A stretch of 44,570 bases of DNA. It comes from Neisseria polysaccharea ATCC 43768. GTDB taxonomy: Bacteria; Pseudomonadota; Gammaproteobacteria; Burkholderiales; Neisseriaceae. Positions within the stretch are counted from its first letter, which is position 1. The number at the start of each line of letters is the position of its first letter. The position numbers and the translations under genes were made by a program. Under the pieces are notes generated by a model, which had not been told where the DNA came from, did not search any database, and saw only the letters and a program-made list of their open reading frames with translations. Shown here piece after piece: positions 1-8,299 of the stretch. Where the stretch lies: NCBI GenBank assembly GCA_000176735.1, contig ADBE01000094.1:1-44570 (forward strand). Direction: 5' to 3'.

Positions 1-37
1 AGTCGCCGTATTCGGTCTTTTGAAGCGAAATGGTAAG

Positions 38-145
38 GAAAATATTATATTTGCTGCTGACATAAAAAAGCCCCTTTCACTTGGCTGTCAAAGGGGAATG
101 TTAAGAAAAGTAATGCGCCCCTTTGATGGGGTGCAATATATAAGG
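38..145 (+). repeat. Two-hairpin small repeat inserted in IS1016 (copy A)
   Basis: About 85 bases (61-145) carry two hairpins: CCCCTTT...AAAGGGG near 71-96 and GCGCCCCTTTGATGGGGTGC near 115-134. They end in AATATATAAGG. The same unit recurs at 41737-41820 (outside an IS), and its 3' half alone at 42243-42286 inside the second IS1016. It is not a Correia or dRS3 element. I do not recognise a published name for it. Confidence 0.7.
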
Positions 146-146
146 T

Positions 147-523
147 TTATACGGTTGCTGTACCGAATACTCAAACCGCTACTTTATTTCCTATTATCCG
201 TGAACAAGTGAAACCTGACAGCATTGTTTATACGGATTGTTATCGTAGCTATGATGTATTGGATGTGAGTGAATTTAGCCATTTTAGCTTCGCTGAAACT
301 TCGTTTTCGTATCAATCACAGCACACATTTTACTGAACGACAAAACCATATCAATGGAATTGAGAACTTTTGGAACCGGGCAAAACGTCATTTACGCAAG
401 TTTAACGGCATTCCCAAAGAGCATTTTTGGGCTGTATTTAAAGGAGTGCGAATGGCGTTTTAACAACAGTGAGATAAAAGTTCAAATTTCCATTTTAAAA
501 CAATTAGTAAAATCGAGTTTATC
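147..523 (+). pseudogene. IS1016 transposase, C-terminal part, frameshifted
   Basis: Three short frames together give the DDE-type core and C-terminus of an IS1595-family transposase: VYTDCYRSY (second catalytic Asp region), RQNHINGIENFWNRAKR, and a tail ending LKQLVKSSLS. The frame changes near 282-303 because of about 22 additional bases, and again near 430. The N-terminal part with DESYFGG lies outside the window. It is dead as a gene. Confidence 0.8.
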
Positions 524-568
524 CTAGTTATCTAGGACAGCCCCCTATTTTTTAGCGTGTAAAACAAA

Positions 569-592
569 ACCGGCTGCATACCTGCAACCGGT
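569..592 (-). terminator. Rho-independent terminator after the ihfA/merR-like genes
   Basis: Read on the minus strand, ACCGGTTGCA and TGCAGCCGGT form a stem with a GGTA loop, followed by TTTGTTTT. It sits 6 bases after the stop of the MerR-like gene and closes the minus-strand operon. Confidence 0.8.
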
Positions 593-598
593 CTCAAA

Positions 599-907
599 TC
601 AGCACAATTCCTTATCCAAATCCGCCAACAGGTCTTTCAGACTGTCTCCGATTTCCTGAAGCGTAACCAGACGGTTGCCGACCAAACCCGACTCCGCACC
701 TTCGGCATACGATGCAAACGTGCTCTTCAGTTTCAACAGTTTCACCACATCCAAACGGGTGTAGCGTTCGCCGCCGTAACCGACAACCACACCGTGATCA
801 TGCTGCCATTGCGCAAAACTATAGGGGCTGATTTGCAACAGTCCGCACAACTCGTCCAGCGTGAAATAGCGTTTTGCGGGAACCTTCAAATCAACGTTGT
901 TTGTCAT
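599..907 (-). CDS. MerR-like helix-turn-helix small protein
   Basis: This 102-residue protein has an N-terminal winged-helix segment ([14 protein letters not shown], then [13 protein letters not shown]) resembling the DNA-binding part of MerR regulators. No metal- or drug-binding C-terminal domain is present; the tail [10 protein letters not shown] is a short helix. The start at 907 (MTNNVDLK) overlaps the end of ihfA by 17 bases, which implies translational coupling. A longer reading from 946 lies entirely within the ihfA end and is unnecessary. A MerR-type gene after ihfA is common in beta- and gammaproteobacteria. Its target is unknown. It is likely co-transcribed with pheT-ihfA and ends at the terminator at 569-592. 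Confidence 0.8.
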   Translation of the reverse strand: MTNNVDLKVPAKRYFTLDELCGLLQISPYSFAQWQHDHGVVVGYGGERYTRLDVVKLLKLKSTFASYAEGAESGLVGNRLVTLQEIGDSLKDLLADLDKELC

Positions 908-1193
908 AATAATGTTCCACCATGCCTTTGAGTTTCTGGCTGGCATGGAAAGTTACCACGCGGCGGGCGGTAATCGGCACTTCCTCGCCGGTCTTCGGAT
1001 TACGGCCCGGGCGTTGCGGCTTGTCGCGCAACTGGAAATTTCCGAAACCGGAAATTTTGATTTCTTCGCCGCGCGCCAAAGTGCTGCGGATTTCTTCAAA
1101 AAAGAGTTCGACAATTTCTTTGGCATCGTTTTTGGTGACGTTGCTGACTTTGTCTACCAAAATATCGGCCAATTCGGCTTTAGTGAGAGTCAT
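891..1193 (-). CDS. ihfA: Integration host factor subunit alpha
   Basis: IHF-alpha is a 100-residue DNA-bending protein that pairs with IHF-beta. The family signature is complete: [16 protein letters not shown] at the start, [20 protein letters not shown] in the middle, and the [16 protein letters not shown] tail that forms the DNA-contacting arm. The start at 1193 follows a Shine-Dalgarno-like AAGG eight bases upstream. It follows pheT on the minus strand after about 70 bases, the classic pheT-ihfA arrangement, and its end overlaps the MerR-like gene. In neisseriae IHF also binds many Correia elements, one of which is in this window at 13723-13828. Confidence 0.97.
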   Translation of the reverse strand: MTLTKAELADILVDKVSNVTKNDAKEIVELFFEEIRSTLARGEEIKISGFGNFQLRDKPQRPGRNPKTGEEVPITARRVVTFHASQKLKGMVEHYYDKQR

Positions 1194-1266
1194 ATGATTA
1201 CCTTATGTTGTAACAGTTGTGGATTATTACCAATTTTTATTTAAAATTCAAGCGAATATTTATTTT

Positions 1267-3630
1267 TTAACTGCGAAGCCGCGCCCCTGCCGCCGTTGCC
1301 GCGCCAACCAGTTTTCCGATAAGCGGCTCGACCGCCTCATCCGTCAGCGTGTTTTCCATATCCTGCAAAATCACTTTGACCGCCACGCTCTTCATCCCTT
1401 CGGGCAGGCCCGTGCCGCGATACACGTCAAACACGCCGATTTCCTGTACCAACTTGTTTGCCGCGCCTTTCAAGACAAGCAGCAAATCATCATGGCTCAT
1501 AGCTTCCGGCATCACAAACGCCAAATCGCGGCGCACCGGCTGGAATTTCGATACGGCCCGATAGCGCGTTTTCCCGCATTCCAACACGGCCGCCATATCG
1601 ATTTCAAATACCAGCGGCGCTTGCGGCAGGTCGTATTTTTGCAGCCATTTCGGATGCAGTTCGCCGACAAAGCCGATGACTTTGCCGTCTGAAACGATAT
1701 TGGCGGCACGTCCGGGATGCAGGGCGGGATGTCCGGTTTTAACGAACTCGACTGCTTTGTTTTTCAACAGATTTTCCACGTCCGCCTTGATGTCGTAAAA
1801 ATCCGCATTGCGCGTTTTCCCGCCCCATTGTTCGGGCATTGCCGCGCCGTACCACAGACTGCCGATGTGTTCGTTTTGGACAAACCAGCCGTCTGAACCT
1901 TTGCCGAACACGCGGGCGATTTCAAACACGCGCACGCGGTTTTGTTTGCGGTTCAGGTTGTTTTGCAAAATTTCCACCAAGCCGCCGATGAGTGTGGAAC
2001 GCATCACGGCATATTGCGCCGCCAGCGGGTTTTGCAGGCGGATGGGGTCGGCGTTGGCGGCAAAATCTTGTTCCCACTGCTCGTCAACGAAGGCATAGCT
2101 GACCACTTCGCGGTAGCCGCGCGCCGCCATTTCGTTGTAAACGGCAAAACGCGGGCGGCGTGTTTCGGGCAGTTCCAGCATTTTCAGACGGCCTGACGTG
2201 TAATCGTCGGGGATGTTTTCATAGCCGTAAACGCGTCCGATTTCTTCAATCAAATCAGCCTCAATTTCGATGTCGAAACGGAAGCTCGACGCGGTAACGC
2301 GGAAGCCTTCCGCCGTTTTCTCAGGCTGCAGACCCAAATGTTGCAAAATGGTTTCCACCTGTTCGGAGGGAATGTCCACGCCCAACACGGTTTTCAGACG
2401 GCCCAAACGCAATCCGACCTGCTTGGCTTCGGGCAATTTACCTTGTGCTTCAACCATCTCGCCTGCCGCACCGCCGCAAATCTGCAAAACCAATTCGGTG
2501 GCGCGTTCAATGGCATCCGCCTGCAAACGGTAATCCACGCCGCGCTCGAAGCGGAACGACGAATCCGAACCGAAACCGTATTGGCGCGATTTGCCGGCGA
2601 TGATTTCGGGCGCAAACCAAGCCGCTTCCAGCACGATATTTTGCGTGCCGTCTGAAACCGCGCTCGCCGCGCCGCCCATTAAGCCTGCCAAACTCAACGC
2701 GCCTTTTTCGTCCGCCACGACCAGCGTGTTTTCAGACAGGGAAACGGTTTTCTCGTTCAGGCATTCCAGCGTTTCCCCTTCGCGCGCGCGGCGGATGTGC
2801 AGGCTGCCGGAAAGTTTGTCGGCATCGAAAACGTGCATCGGCTGACCGATTTCCAGCATCACATAATTGCCGATGTCCACCAGCGCGGAAATACTGCGGA
2901 TGCCGCTGCGCTCCAAACGTTGTTTCATCCAATCGGGAGTAACCGCTTTCGCATTGACATTTTCAATAACGCGGCTGATAAAACGGCCGCAGTCGGCAGG
3001 CGCGTCAATCTGCACGGGCTGTTTTCGACTGCCCGTGATAGGCGCGGTATGGATTTCGGGCTGCCTGAACGCGCACCCCGTCAATGCGGACACTTCGCGC
3101 GCAATGCCCTTAACACTCAAGCAATCAGCGCGGTTAGGCGTAATTTTCAACGTAAACAGCGTATCGTCCAAATCCAAGTATTCACGGATATTGATACCGA
3201 CAGGCGCGTCTTCAGGCAAAATGTGCAGGCCGTCTACACCATCATCAGGCAAACCTAGTTCATTGGTCGAACACAGCATACCGTTTGATGGCACACCGCG
3301 CATTTTGGTCGGCTTGATTTTGAAATTACCCGGCAAAACGGCACCCGGCAACGAACACGGCACTTTGATGCCCGCTTTCACATTCGGCGCACCGCACACA
3401 ATCTGCACCAACCCGCCCGTACCGGCATCAACTTGGGTAACGTTCAAACGGTCTGCATCAGGATGCTTTTCAACAGATTTTACTTCGGCAACAACCACGC
3501 CACTGAAAGCAGGGGCAGCAGTATCGATTTCTTCCACTTCCAAACCAGCCATGGTCAAAAGATGTTCCAGTTTATCGGCGGAAAGTTCGGTATCGGCTTG
3601 GGTTTTCAGCCATGAGTAGGAGAATTGCAT
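1267..3630 (-). CDS. pheT: Phenylalanyl-tRNA synthetase beta subunit
   Basis: This is the 787-residue beta chain of the alpha2-beta2 synthetase that charges tRNA-Phe. In order: an EMAP-type tRNA-binding domain (residues about 40-150, with HPDADRLNVTQVDAGTG), the B3/B4 editing domain (about 210-390), the B5 domain (about 400-470), a catalytic-like core (about 480-690) and the C-terminal anticodon-binding ferredoxin-like domain (about 695-787, VSKFQPVRRDLAFV). The length is normal. In most bacteria pheT directly follows pheS; here 2.2 kb of restriction-modification remnants separate them. pheT may therefore depend on read-through of that island or on a promoter inside it. Confidence 0.98.
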   Translation of the reverse strand: MQFSYSWLKTQADTELSADKLEHLLTMAGLEVEEIDTAAPAFSGVVVAEVKSVEKHPDADRLNVTQVDAGTGGLVQIVCGAPNVKAGIKVPCSLPGAVLPGNFKIKPTKMRGVPSNGMLCSTNELGLPDDGVDGLHILPEDAPVGINIREYLDLDDTLFTLKITPNRADCLSVKGIAREVSALTGCAFRQPEIHTAPITGSRKQPVQIDAPADCGRFISRVIENVNAKAVTPDWMKQRLERSGIRSISALVDIGNYVMLEIGQPMHVFDADKLSGSLHIRRAREGETLECLNEKTVSLSENTLVVADEKGALSLAGLMGGAASAVSDGTQNIVLEAAWFAPEIIAGKSRQYGFGSDSSFRFERGVDYRLQADAIERATELVLQICGGAAGEMVEAQGKLPEAKQVGLRLGRLKTVLGVDIPSEQVETILQHLGLQPEKTAEGFRVTASSFRFDIEIEADLIEEIGRVYGYENIPDDYTSGRLKMLELPETRRPRFAVYNEMAARGYREVVSYAFVDEQWEQDFAANADPIRLQNPLAAQYAVMRSTLIGGLVEILQNNLNRKQNRVRVFEIARVFGKGSDGWFVQNEHIGSLWYGAAMPEQWGGKTRNADFYDIKADVENLLKNKAVEFVKTGHPALHPGRAANIVSDGKVIGFVGELHPKWLQKYDLPQAPLVFEIDMAAVLECGKTRYRAVSKFQPVRRDLAFVMPEAMSHDDLLLVLKGAANKLVQEIGVFDVYRGTGLPEGMKSVAVKVILQDMENTLTDEAVEPLIGKLVGAATAAGARLRS

Positions 3631-3720
3631 GTTATGTTCTCAATCAATTAATTAACTTTTGTTTTATCAATTTTCGTTCAGACAGTCTGTTTTAGAATTC
3701 TGGTTAATGTTGATATTTAC

Positions 3721-4470
3721 TCAACTCTGAAAAATATTTTCTCTGTGAAATTTTAAAAATTCCAGACTTGGGTTTAGTCTTTCAGGCAGTCTTATCATCC
3801 GATTTTCATATGGTTTAAATAAATCATCAAATCCTTCTGTTTTTGCCAGTAGTGGAGAAAATATAATTTTGAAATTTTCATCTATTCCTAACAACCCCCT
3901 ATCAAAAGCTTTGTCATGTAACGCATTCAAACATAGCCCATTCCTTGGGTTTAAACGGTTATCCTTATCTTCCCTCCAGGGTTTGATATGACTAGCAACT
4001 AACAATTCAGGTTGTTTTAATCCAGTAATACAACATTGATTATTGTATGCTGCCAAAACACTGGAACGGAAAAAGCCCTGATTGACGCGTACTGATATTC
4101 TTGCAAACCTTTCCCTTCCCTTTGGAATCTCAGGTGATTCTATTTCAATATTACTATTCTCATCATTTGATTGGTATTGGGAAATGACTCCCTCAAATTC
4201 TTTATTAAGTTGCTCCCAATCTCCTGAAAACTCATTCCATACGACAACATCCATTTTGCTGCCATTACTTAATCCCGAAATATTTTTGACTTTCAGCGTA
4301 GGATCTAAACGACCCAAATTTCCTATCTTCATACCGAGTGCGGACGGTGTCCTGCCCAGTATTTCAGCATATTCTTGAATAACAGGATTGTCCTTACTAA
4401 CCTTTTGAAAAGGAATGATGTAATAAAGATAAAGGGCAACCAGGGTTTCATCTCTAGTCCATTTTTTCAT
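3721..4470 (-). CDS. HNH endonuclease, probably a Type II restriction enzyme
   Basis: This 249-residue protein has a C-terminal HNH fold. CCITG (146-150) supplies cysteines, followed by ASHIKPW with His161, then NPRNGLCLNALHDKAFD with Asn177, His185 and Asp190. That is the HNH_2 pattern of restriction nucleases. The N-terminal 100 residues (WTRDETLVALYLYYI, EYAEILGRTPSALGMK) look like a separate DNA-recognition or helical domain. It lies between pheT and pheS, a known site for restriction systems in meningococci; a NmeDI-like system is one possibility. The stretch is clearly more AT-rich than its neighbours, which suggests transfer. It begins five bases after the preceding small ORF. The ORF is intact although the neighbouring methyltransferase is broken. 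Target sequence unknown. Confidence 0.75.
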   Translation of the reverse strand: MKKWTRDETLVALYLYYIIPFQKVSKDNPVIQEYAEILGRTPSALGMKIGNLGRLDPTLKVKNISGLSNGSKMDVVVWNEFSGDWEQLNKEFEGVISQYQSNDENSNIEIESPEIPKGRERFARISVRVNQGFFRSSVLAAYNNQCCITGLKQPELLVASHIKPWREDKDNRLNPRNGLCLNALHDKAFDRGLLGIDENFKIIFSPLLAKTEGFDDLFKPYENRMIRLPERLNPSLEFLKFHRENIFQS

Positions 4471-4475
4471 TTTTA

Positions 4476-4721
4476 TCAGCTATCTTTCTGATTTTCCATA
4501 AGGAAATCGTACAATACAGATTTTCTTATTCCCTGAACATATTGCTGTCCATCTAGTACTAATTTGTATAGGTATACATCATAATCTTTTAACTCCTTCT
4601 CGCTTGCCAATAACCAGTCGTCTATTTCTGAAGAAAAATAGTCAATAATTTCTTGTACCTGTTTATCAGACAAATTATTTATATTTATTTTATTATTCAA
4701 AATATAATCAGAAAGCCTCAT
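4476..4721 (-). CDS. Small AT-rich ORF upstream of the HNH nuclease
   Basis: The likely reading is an 81-residue acidic protein starting MRLSDYILNNKI and ending FLMENQKDS. The open frame extends to 4817, but the extra part is an out-of-frame reading of methyltransferase sequence. I recognise no domain. No strong ribosome-binding site precedes 4721, so it may be the C-terminal part of a gene whose beginning was lost at the junction with the methyltransferase remnant near 4755. It shares the low GC of the HNH gene and ends five bases before it, so the two probably arrived together. Confidence 0.45.
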   Translation of the reverse strand: MRLSDYILNNKININNLSDKQVQEIIDYFSSEIDDWLLASEKELKDYDVYLYKLVLDGQQYVQGIRKSVLYDFLMENQKDS

Positions 4722-4751
4722 ATTTCTAAAATCTTTATTTTGATAAGGTAA

Positions 4752-5112
4752 ACCCACACAGCACATCAAATTGCTTCGGAATGTATTGTTTGGTTTCTTC
4801 CAAAGTAATATCGCCAAACGGCACTTCTCCGAAATTGGCTTCGTACGTCAGTTTGGCTTTTTCGTCTCACTCGCTCGAAAACACGTATTCCCCGCCCAAG
4901 TTCTGCATCGCGATGCGGAAGCCCCCGATACCTGCGAACAAGTCGATAAAGGTAAATTTGGGTTTCAAGGCCGTCTGAAAAGTATCGTTGTTTTCAAAAA
5001 GGCGGTATTGTGCTGCTTTTTCTTTTAACCGTTCATCCTGCCCATCTTCCTTAATCTTGTTTTTGTAAATCAATTCATCTTGTTTGGATGATTTCTTTGA
5101 CTTTTTCGGCAT
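4752..5112 (-). pseudogene. C5-cytosine DNA methyltransferase, truncated remnant
   Basis: Reading from 5112 (MPKKSKKSSK) gives a short basic leader and methyltransferase motif I, FTFIDLFAGIGGFRIAMQNL, which binds S-adenosylmethionine. The frame then meets TGA at 4867-4869, where the family usually has Trp (SSE-stop-DEKA). Beyond the stop the same frame still reads family-like sequence (LTYEANFGEVPFGDIT, then QFDVLC) to about 4755. There homology ends and AT-rich DNA begins. Catalytic motif IV (PCQ) and everything after it are missing, so no methylation activity is possible. It overlaps the end of vsr by about 38 bases, a normal arrangement for vsr-methyltransferase pairs. Confidence 0.8.
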
Positions 5113-5489
5113 GGCAGCCTGTATTTTTAACGACATCATTACTCCAAAAACGTAAAACCGCCCAGCCCTCGGCCTTCAGACAGCCTGTTACTTCCATATC
5201 CCTTTGGATATTGCGTTCTATCTTGGCAATCCAAAATTCGCGGTTGCCCTTTATTTCCGCCTTTCTCTGTTCCCAATCCTTGCCGTGCCAAAACTCGCCA
5301 TCGACAAACACGGCAACTTTATATTTTTTAAATGAAAAATCAGGATTCCCAAAAATGCTTCCGCTATTTTTCCGATACCTGAGCCCCAAAGCCCACATCA
5401 CCTTCGCCAACGCAAGCTCGGGCTTCGTCCCCTTGCTTTTGTTGGACTGCATACATTTTTTTGCGCTGTTCGGGGGTTAATCTGTCCAT
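5075..5489 (-). pseudogene. vsr: Vsr very-short-patch mismatch endonuclease, frameshifted
   Basis: Vsr nicks T:G mismatches created by deamination of 5-methylcytosine and normally travels with a C5 methyltransferase. The 125-residue frame from 5452 carries SNKSKGTKPELALAKVMWALG, GNPDFSFKKYKVAVFVDG with the catalytic Asp, and EFWHG, then a family-like end. The usual N-terminus (MDRLTPEQRKK) is present from 5489 but one base out of frame: a run of seven A where six would restore KKCMQSNK. The lesion is either a real inactivation, a slippage-prone tract, or a sequencing error. The frame opening at 5452 has no ribosome-binding site. Confidence 0.8.
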
Positions 5490-5812
5490 TTCGTGAGGCC
5501 TGAAACGCGTTTATACGAAAGCGCATTCATTTTACGCGGCATCGTTGCGGATTCCGGCAGTTTTGCACCCCTTGCAAGGAAACAACAAAACCCAATCGCG
5601 CCGGAAGCCACCTGTTTCGTCAGGTTTTCCCTGCAAAGCCGTAAGGTTCGCAGCCGGACGGACTCAAAATTACCAAGCATCCCATCCGCACAAACCTTCA
5701 GAACGCATCAATTCGTCTGCCGAAATTCCACCGAAATCTTGTCGCAGGCTTTTTCAGCCCGTCCGGCCGGACAATATGCGGGTCGCACTCCGCTTGCGGG
5801 TCGCCCGCACCA
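5490..5812. other. Non-coding interval between vsr and pheS
   Basis: About 320 bases hold no gene I can support. Short open frames here do not resemble any protein. Near 5778-5805 there is a GC-rich inverted sequence (GCGGGTCGC...GCGGGTCGCCCGC) just after the pheS stop, possibly a terminator or pause site, but without a clear T-run. Confidence 0.5.
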
Positions 5813-6934
<1,122 letters not shown>

Positions 6935-7009
6935 TTAACGCAAATTTATTTAAAAAAATAGACTTTAAAGAAAGAAAATCAATCACATAGAATTTCCGCA
7001 AACAAAGAA

Positions 7010-7037
7010 AAAAGGAAGCCGCAGCTTCCTTTTCAAT
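7010..7037 (-). terminator. Terminator after rplT
   Basis: On the minus strand GGAAGC-TGCG-GCTTCC is followed by TTTTTT, a textbook intrinsic terminator eight bases beyond the rplT stop. It splits the ribosomal-protein operon from pheS. I see no leader peptide like the enteric pheM. Confidence 0.85.
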
Positions 7038-7045
7038 TTTTTGGA

Positions 7046-7405
7046 TTAAGCAGCCAAAGCAGCTTTGGCTTTTTCAACCAATTGTGCAAAAGCGGCTTTA
7101 TCGAACACGGCCAAATCAGCCAATACTTTGCGGTCGATTTCGATAGAGGCGCGTTTCAGACCGTTCATAAATTTGCTGTAAGACAACCCGTTTTCACGCG
7201 TACCTGCATTGATACGGACAATCCACAATTGACGGAATTGGCGTTTGCGTTGGCGGCGGTCACGGTATGCGTATTGACCGGCTTTCATTACCGCCTGCTT
7301 GGCAACTCGGTAAACGTTTTTACGACGACCGCGATAGCCTTTGGCTAACGCGAAGATTTTTTGGTGACGGGCACGGGCGGTAACACCGCGTTTTACGCGT
7401 GGCAT
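7046..7405 (-). CDS. rplT: 50S ribosomal protein L20
   Basis: This 119-residue protein begins [18 protein letters not shown], the usual L20 start. The basic N-terminal half that wraps 23S rRNA ([20 protein letters not shown]) and the globular C-terminal half ([20 protein letters not shown]) are complete. It lies 12 bases after rpmI and is the last gene before the terminator at 7010-7037. In enterics L20 represses its own operon; no such site was identified here. Confidence 0.98.
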
Positions 7406-7417
7406 ATTCTAAACTCC

Positions 7418-7615
7418 TTAAGCGTAGGGTAACATTTTAGCAACAGAAGCCAAATCGCGATCATTTACCATAGAGGTACCGCGCAGTTGGCGTTTGTTTT
7501 TGGTGGTCTTTTTAGTCAAGATGTGGCGTTTGAACGCATGAGCGCGTTTCACACCGCCGTTACCCAGTACTTTAAAGCGTTTTTTCGCGCTAGACTTGGT
7601 TTTCATTTTAGGCAT
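7418..7615 (-). CDS. rpmI: 50S ribosomal protein L35
   Basis: This 65-residue protein has the invariant start [18 protein letters not shown]. The highly basic body includes [19 protein letters not shown]. The open frame runs further upstream to 7711, but the family start and position fix 7615. It lies between infC and rplT, the conserved infC-rpmI-rplT order. Confidence 0.98.
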
Positions 7616-7761
7616 GGGAAAACTCCATTCGTTATCGGATAAGGCATTAGGGGGTTTTAAAACATCGGTTTCAAACACTTGAACCCACAATGCCACGGTT
7701 TTTTGCCGCAATTGAAAACTTACTCCGAAGCGGCAATCGGAGTAAGCGGAAAATTATAGCT

Positions 7762-8282
7762 TTATTTTTTCTTCGGCGCAATCATCATCACCATTTGGCG
7801 ACCTTCCATTTTGGGAAAGGACTCGATTTGCGCCACTTCAGCCAAATCTTCTTTTACACGTTCCAAAAGTTGCGCGCCAAGTTGCTGGTGAGCCATTTCA
7901 CGGCCGCGGAAACGCAATGTCACTTTGACTTTATCGCCGTCGGCAAGGAAGCGGTTGATGTTGCGCATCTTGATTTGATAATCGCCCTCATCTGTACCCG
8001 GACGGAATTTGATTTCCTTGATTTGTACCTGCTTTTGGTTTTCTTGGCTTCGTCGCGCTTCTTGGCTTGTTGGTATTTGTATTTACCGTAATCCATCAGT
8101 TTGCATACGGGCGGCTTGGCAGTCGGGGAAATTTCTACCAAATCGACATTTTGCTCTTCGGCCATAGCCAAAGCTTCACGAACTGAAACAACACCAAGCT
8201 GATCGCCTGACTCACTGATTAATCGCACTTCTTTGGCGGTAATTTCACCATTGATTCGTGCTTCGCGTTCTTGAGCGATGAT
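7762..8282 (-). CDS. infC: Translation initiation factor IF-3 (frameshift in this sequence; AUC start)
   Basis: IF-3 guards start-codon selection on the 30S subunit. The N-domain ([20 protein letters not shown] to [17 protein letters not shown]) and the C-domain ([19 protein letters not shown] to MIAPKKK) lie in two frames. One A is missing at 8039-8042 (four T on the plus strand where five would restore [10 protein letters not shown]). As infC is essential, a sequencing error is the likeliest cause. No ATG, GTG or TTG lies at the expected start; AGGAG at about 8289-8293 is followed by ATCATCGCTCAAGAA, so the start is probably AUC at 8282. That fits the rare-codon autoregulation known for infC (AUU in E. 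coli). With the base restored it would be 173 residues. Confidence 0.9.
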
Positions 8283-8299
8283 GAATACTCCTATAAAAA

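Larger units (their letters stand above)
1..544 (+). mobile_element. IS1016-like element, 5'-truncated by the window edge
   Basis: This is the right part of an IS1016-type (IS1595 family) insertion sequence. The terminal inverted repeat, reading TCTAGGACAGCCCC at its inner edge, ends near 544. The transposase is read in pieces: a strand with VYTV and later VYTDCYRSYDVLDV, then a shifted frame with RINHSTHF and HINGIENFWN. Two lesions break it: a foreign repeat inserted at about 38-141, and about 22 extra bases near 282-303 that shift the frame before RINHS. A further frame change around 430 (HFWAVFKGVRMAF versus YLKECEWRF) ends the ORF. The element cannot encode an active transposase. Copy two at 41845-42586 lies in the opposite orientation and shares the first two lesions. 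Confidence 0.88.

Noticed and set aside
4722..4817. N-terminal extension of the small ORF before the HNH gene
   Set aside because: It is a wrong-frame reading of methyltransferase sequence.
5477..5680. 67-codon minus-strand frame upstream of vsr
   Set aside because: No homology, no start signal, overlaps the true vsr start in another frame.
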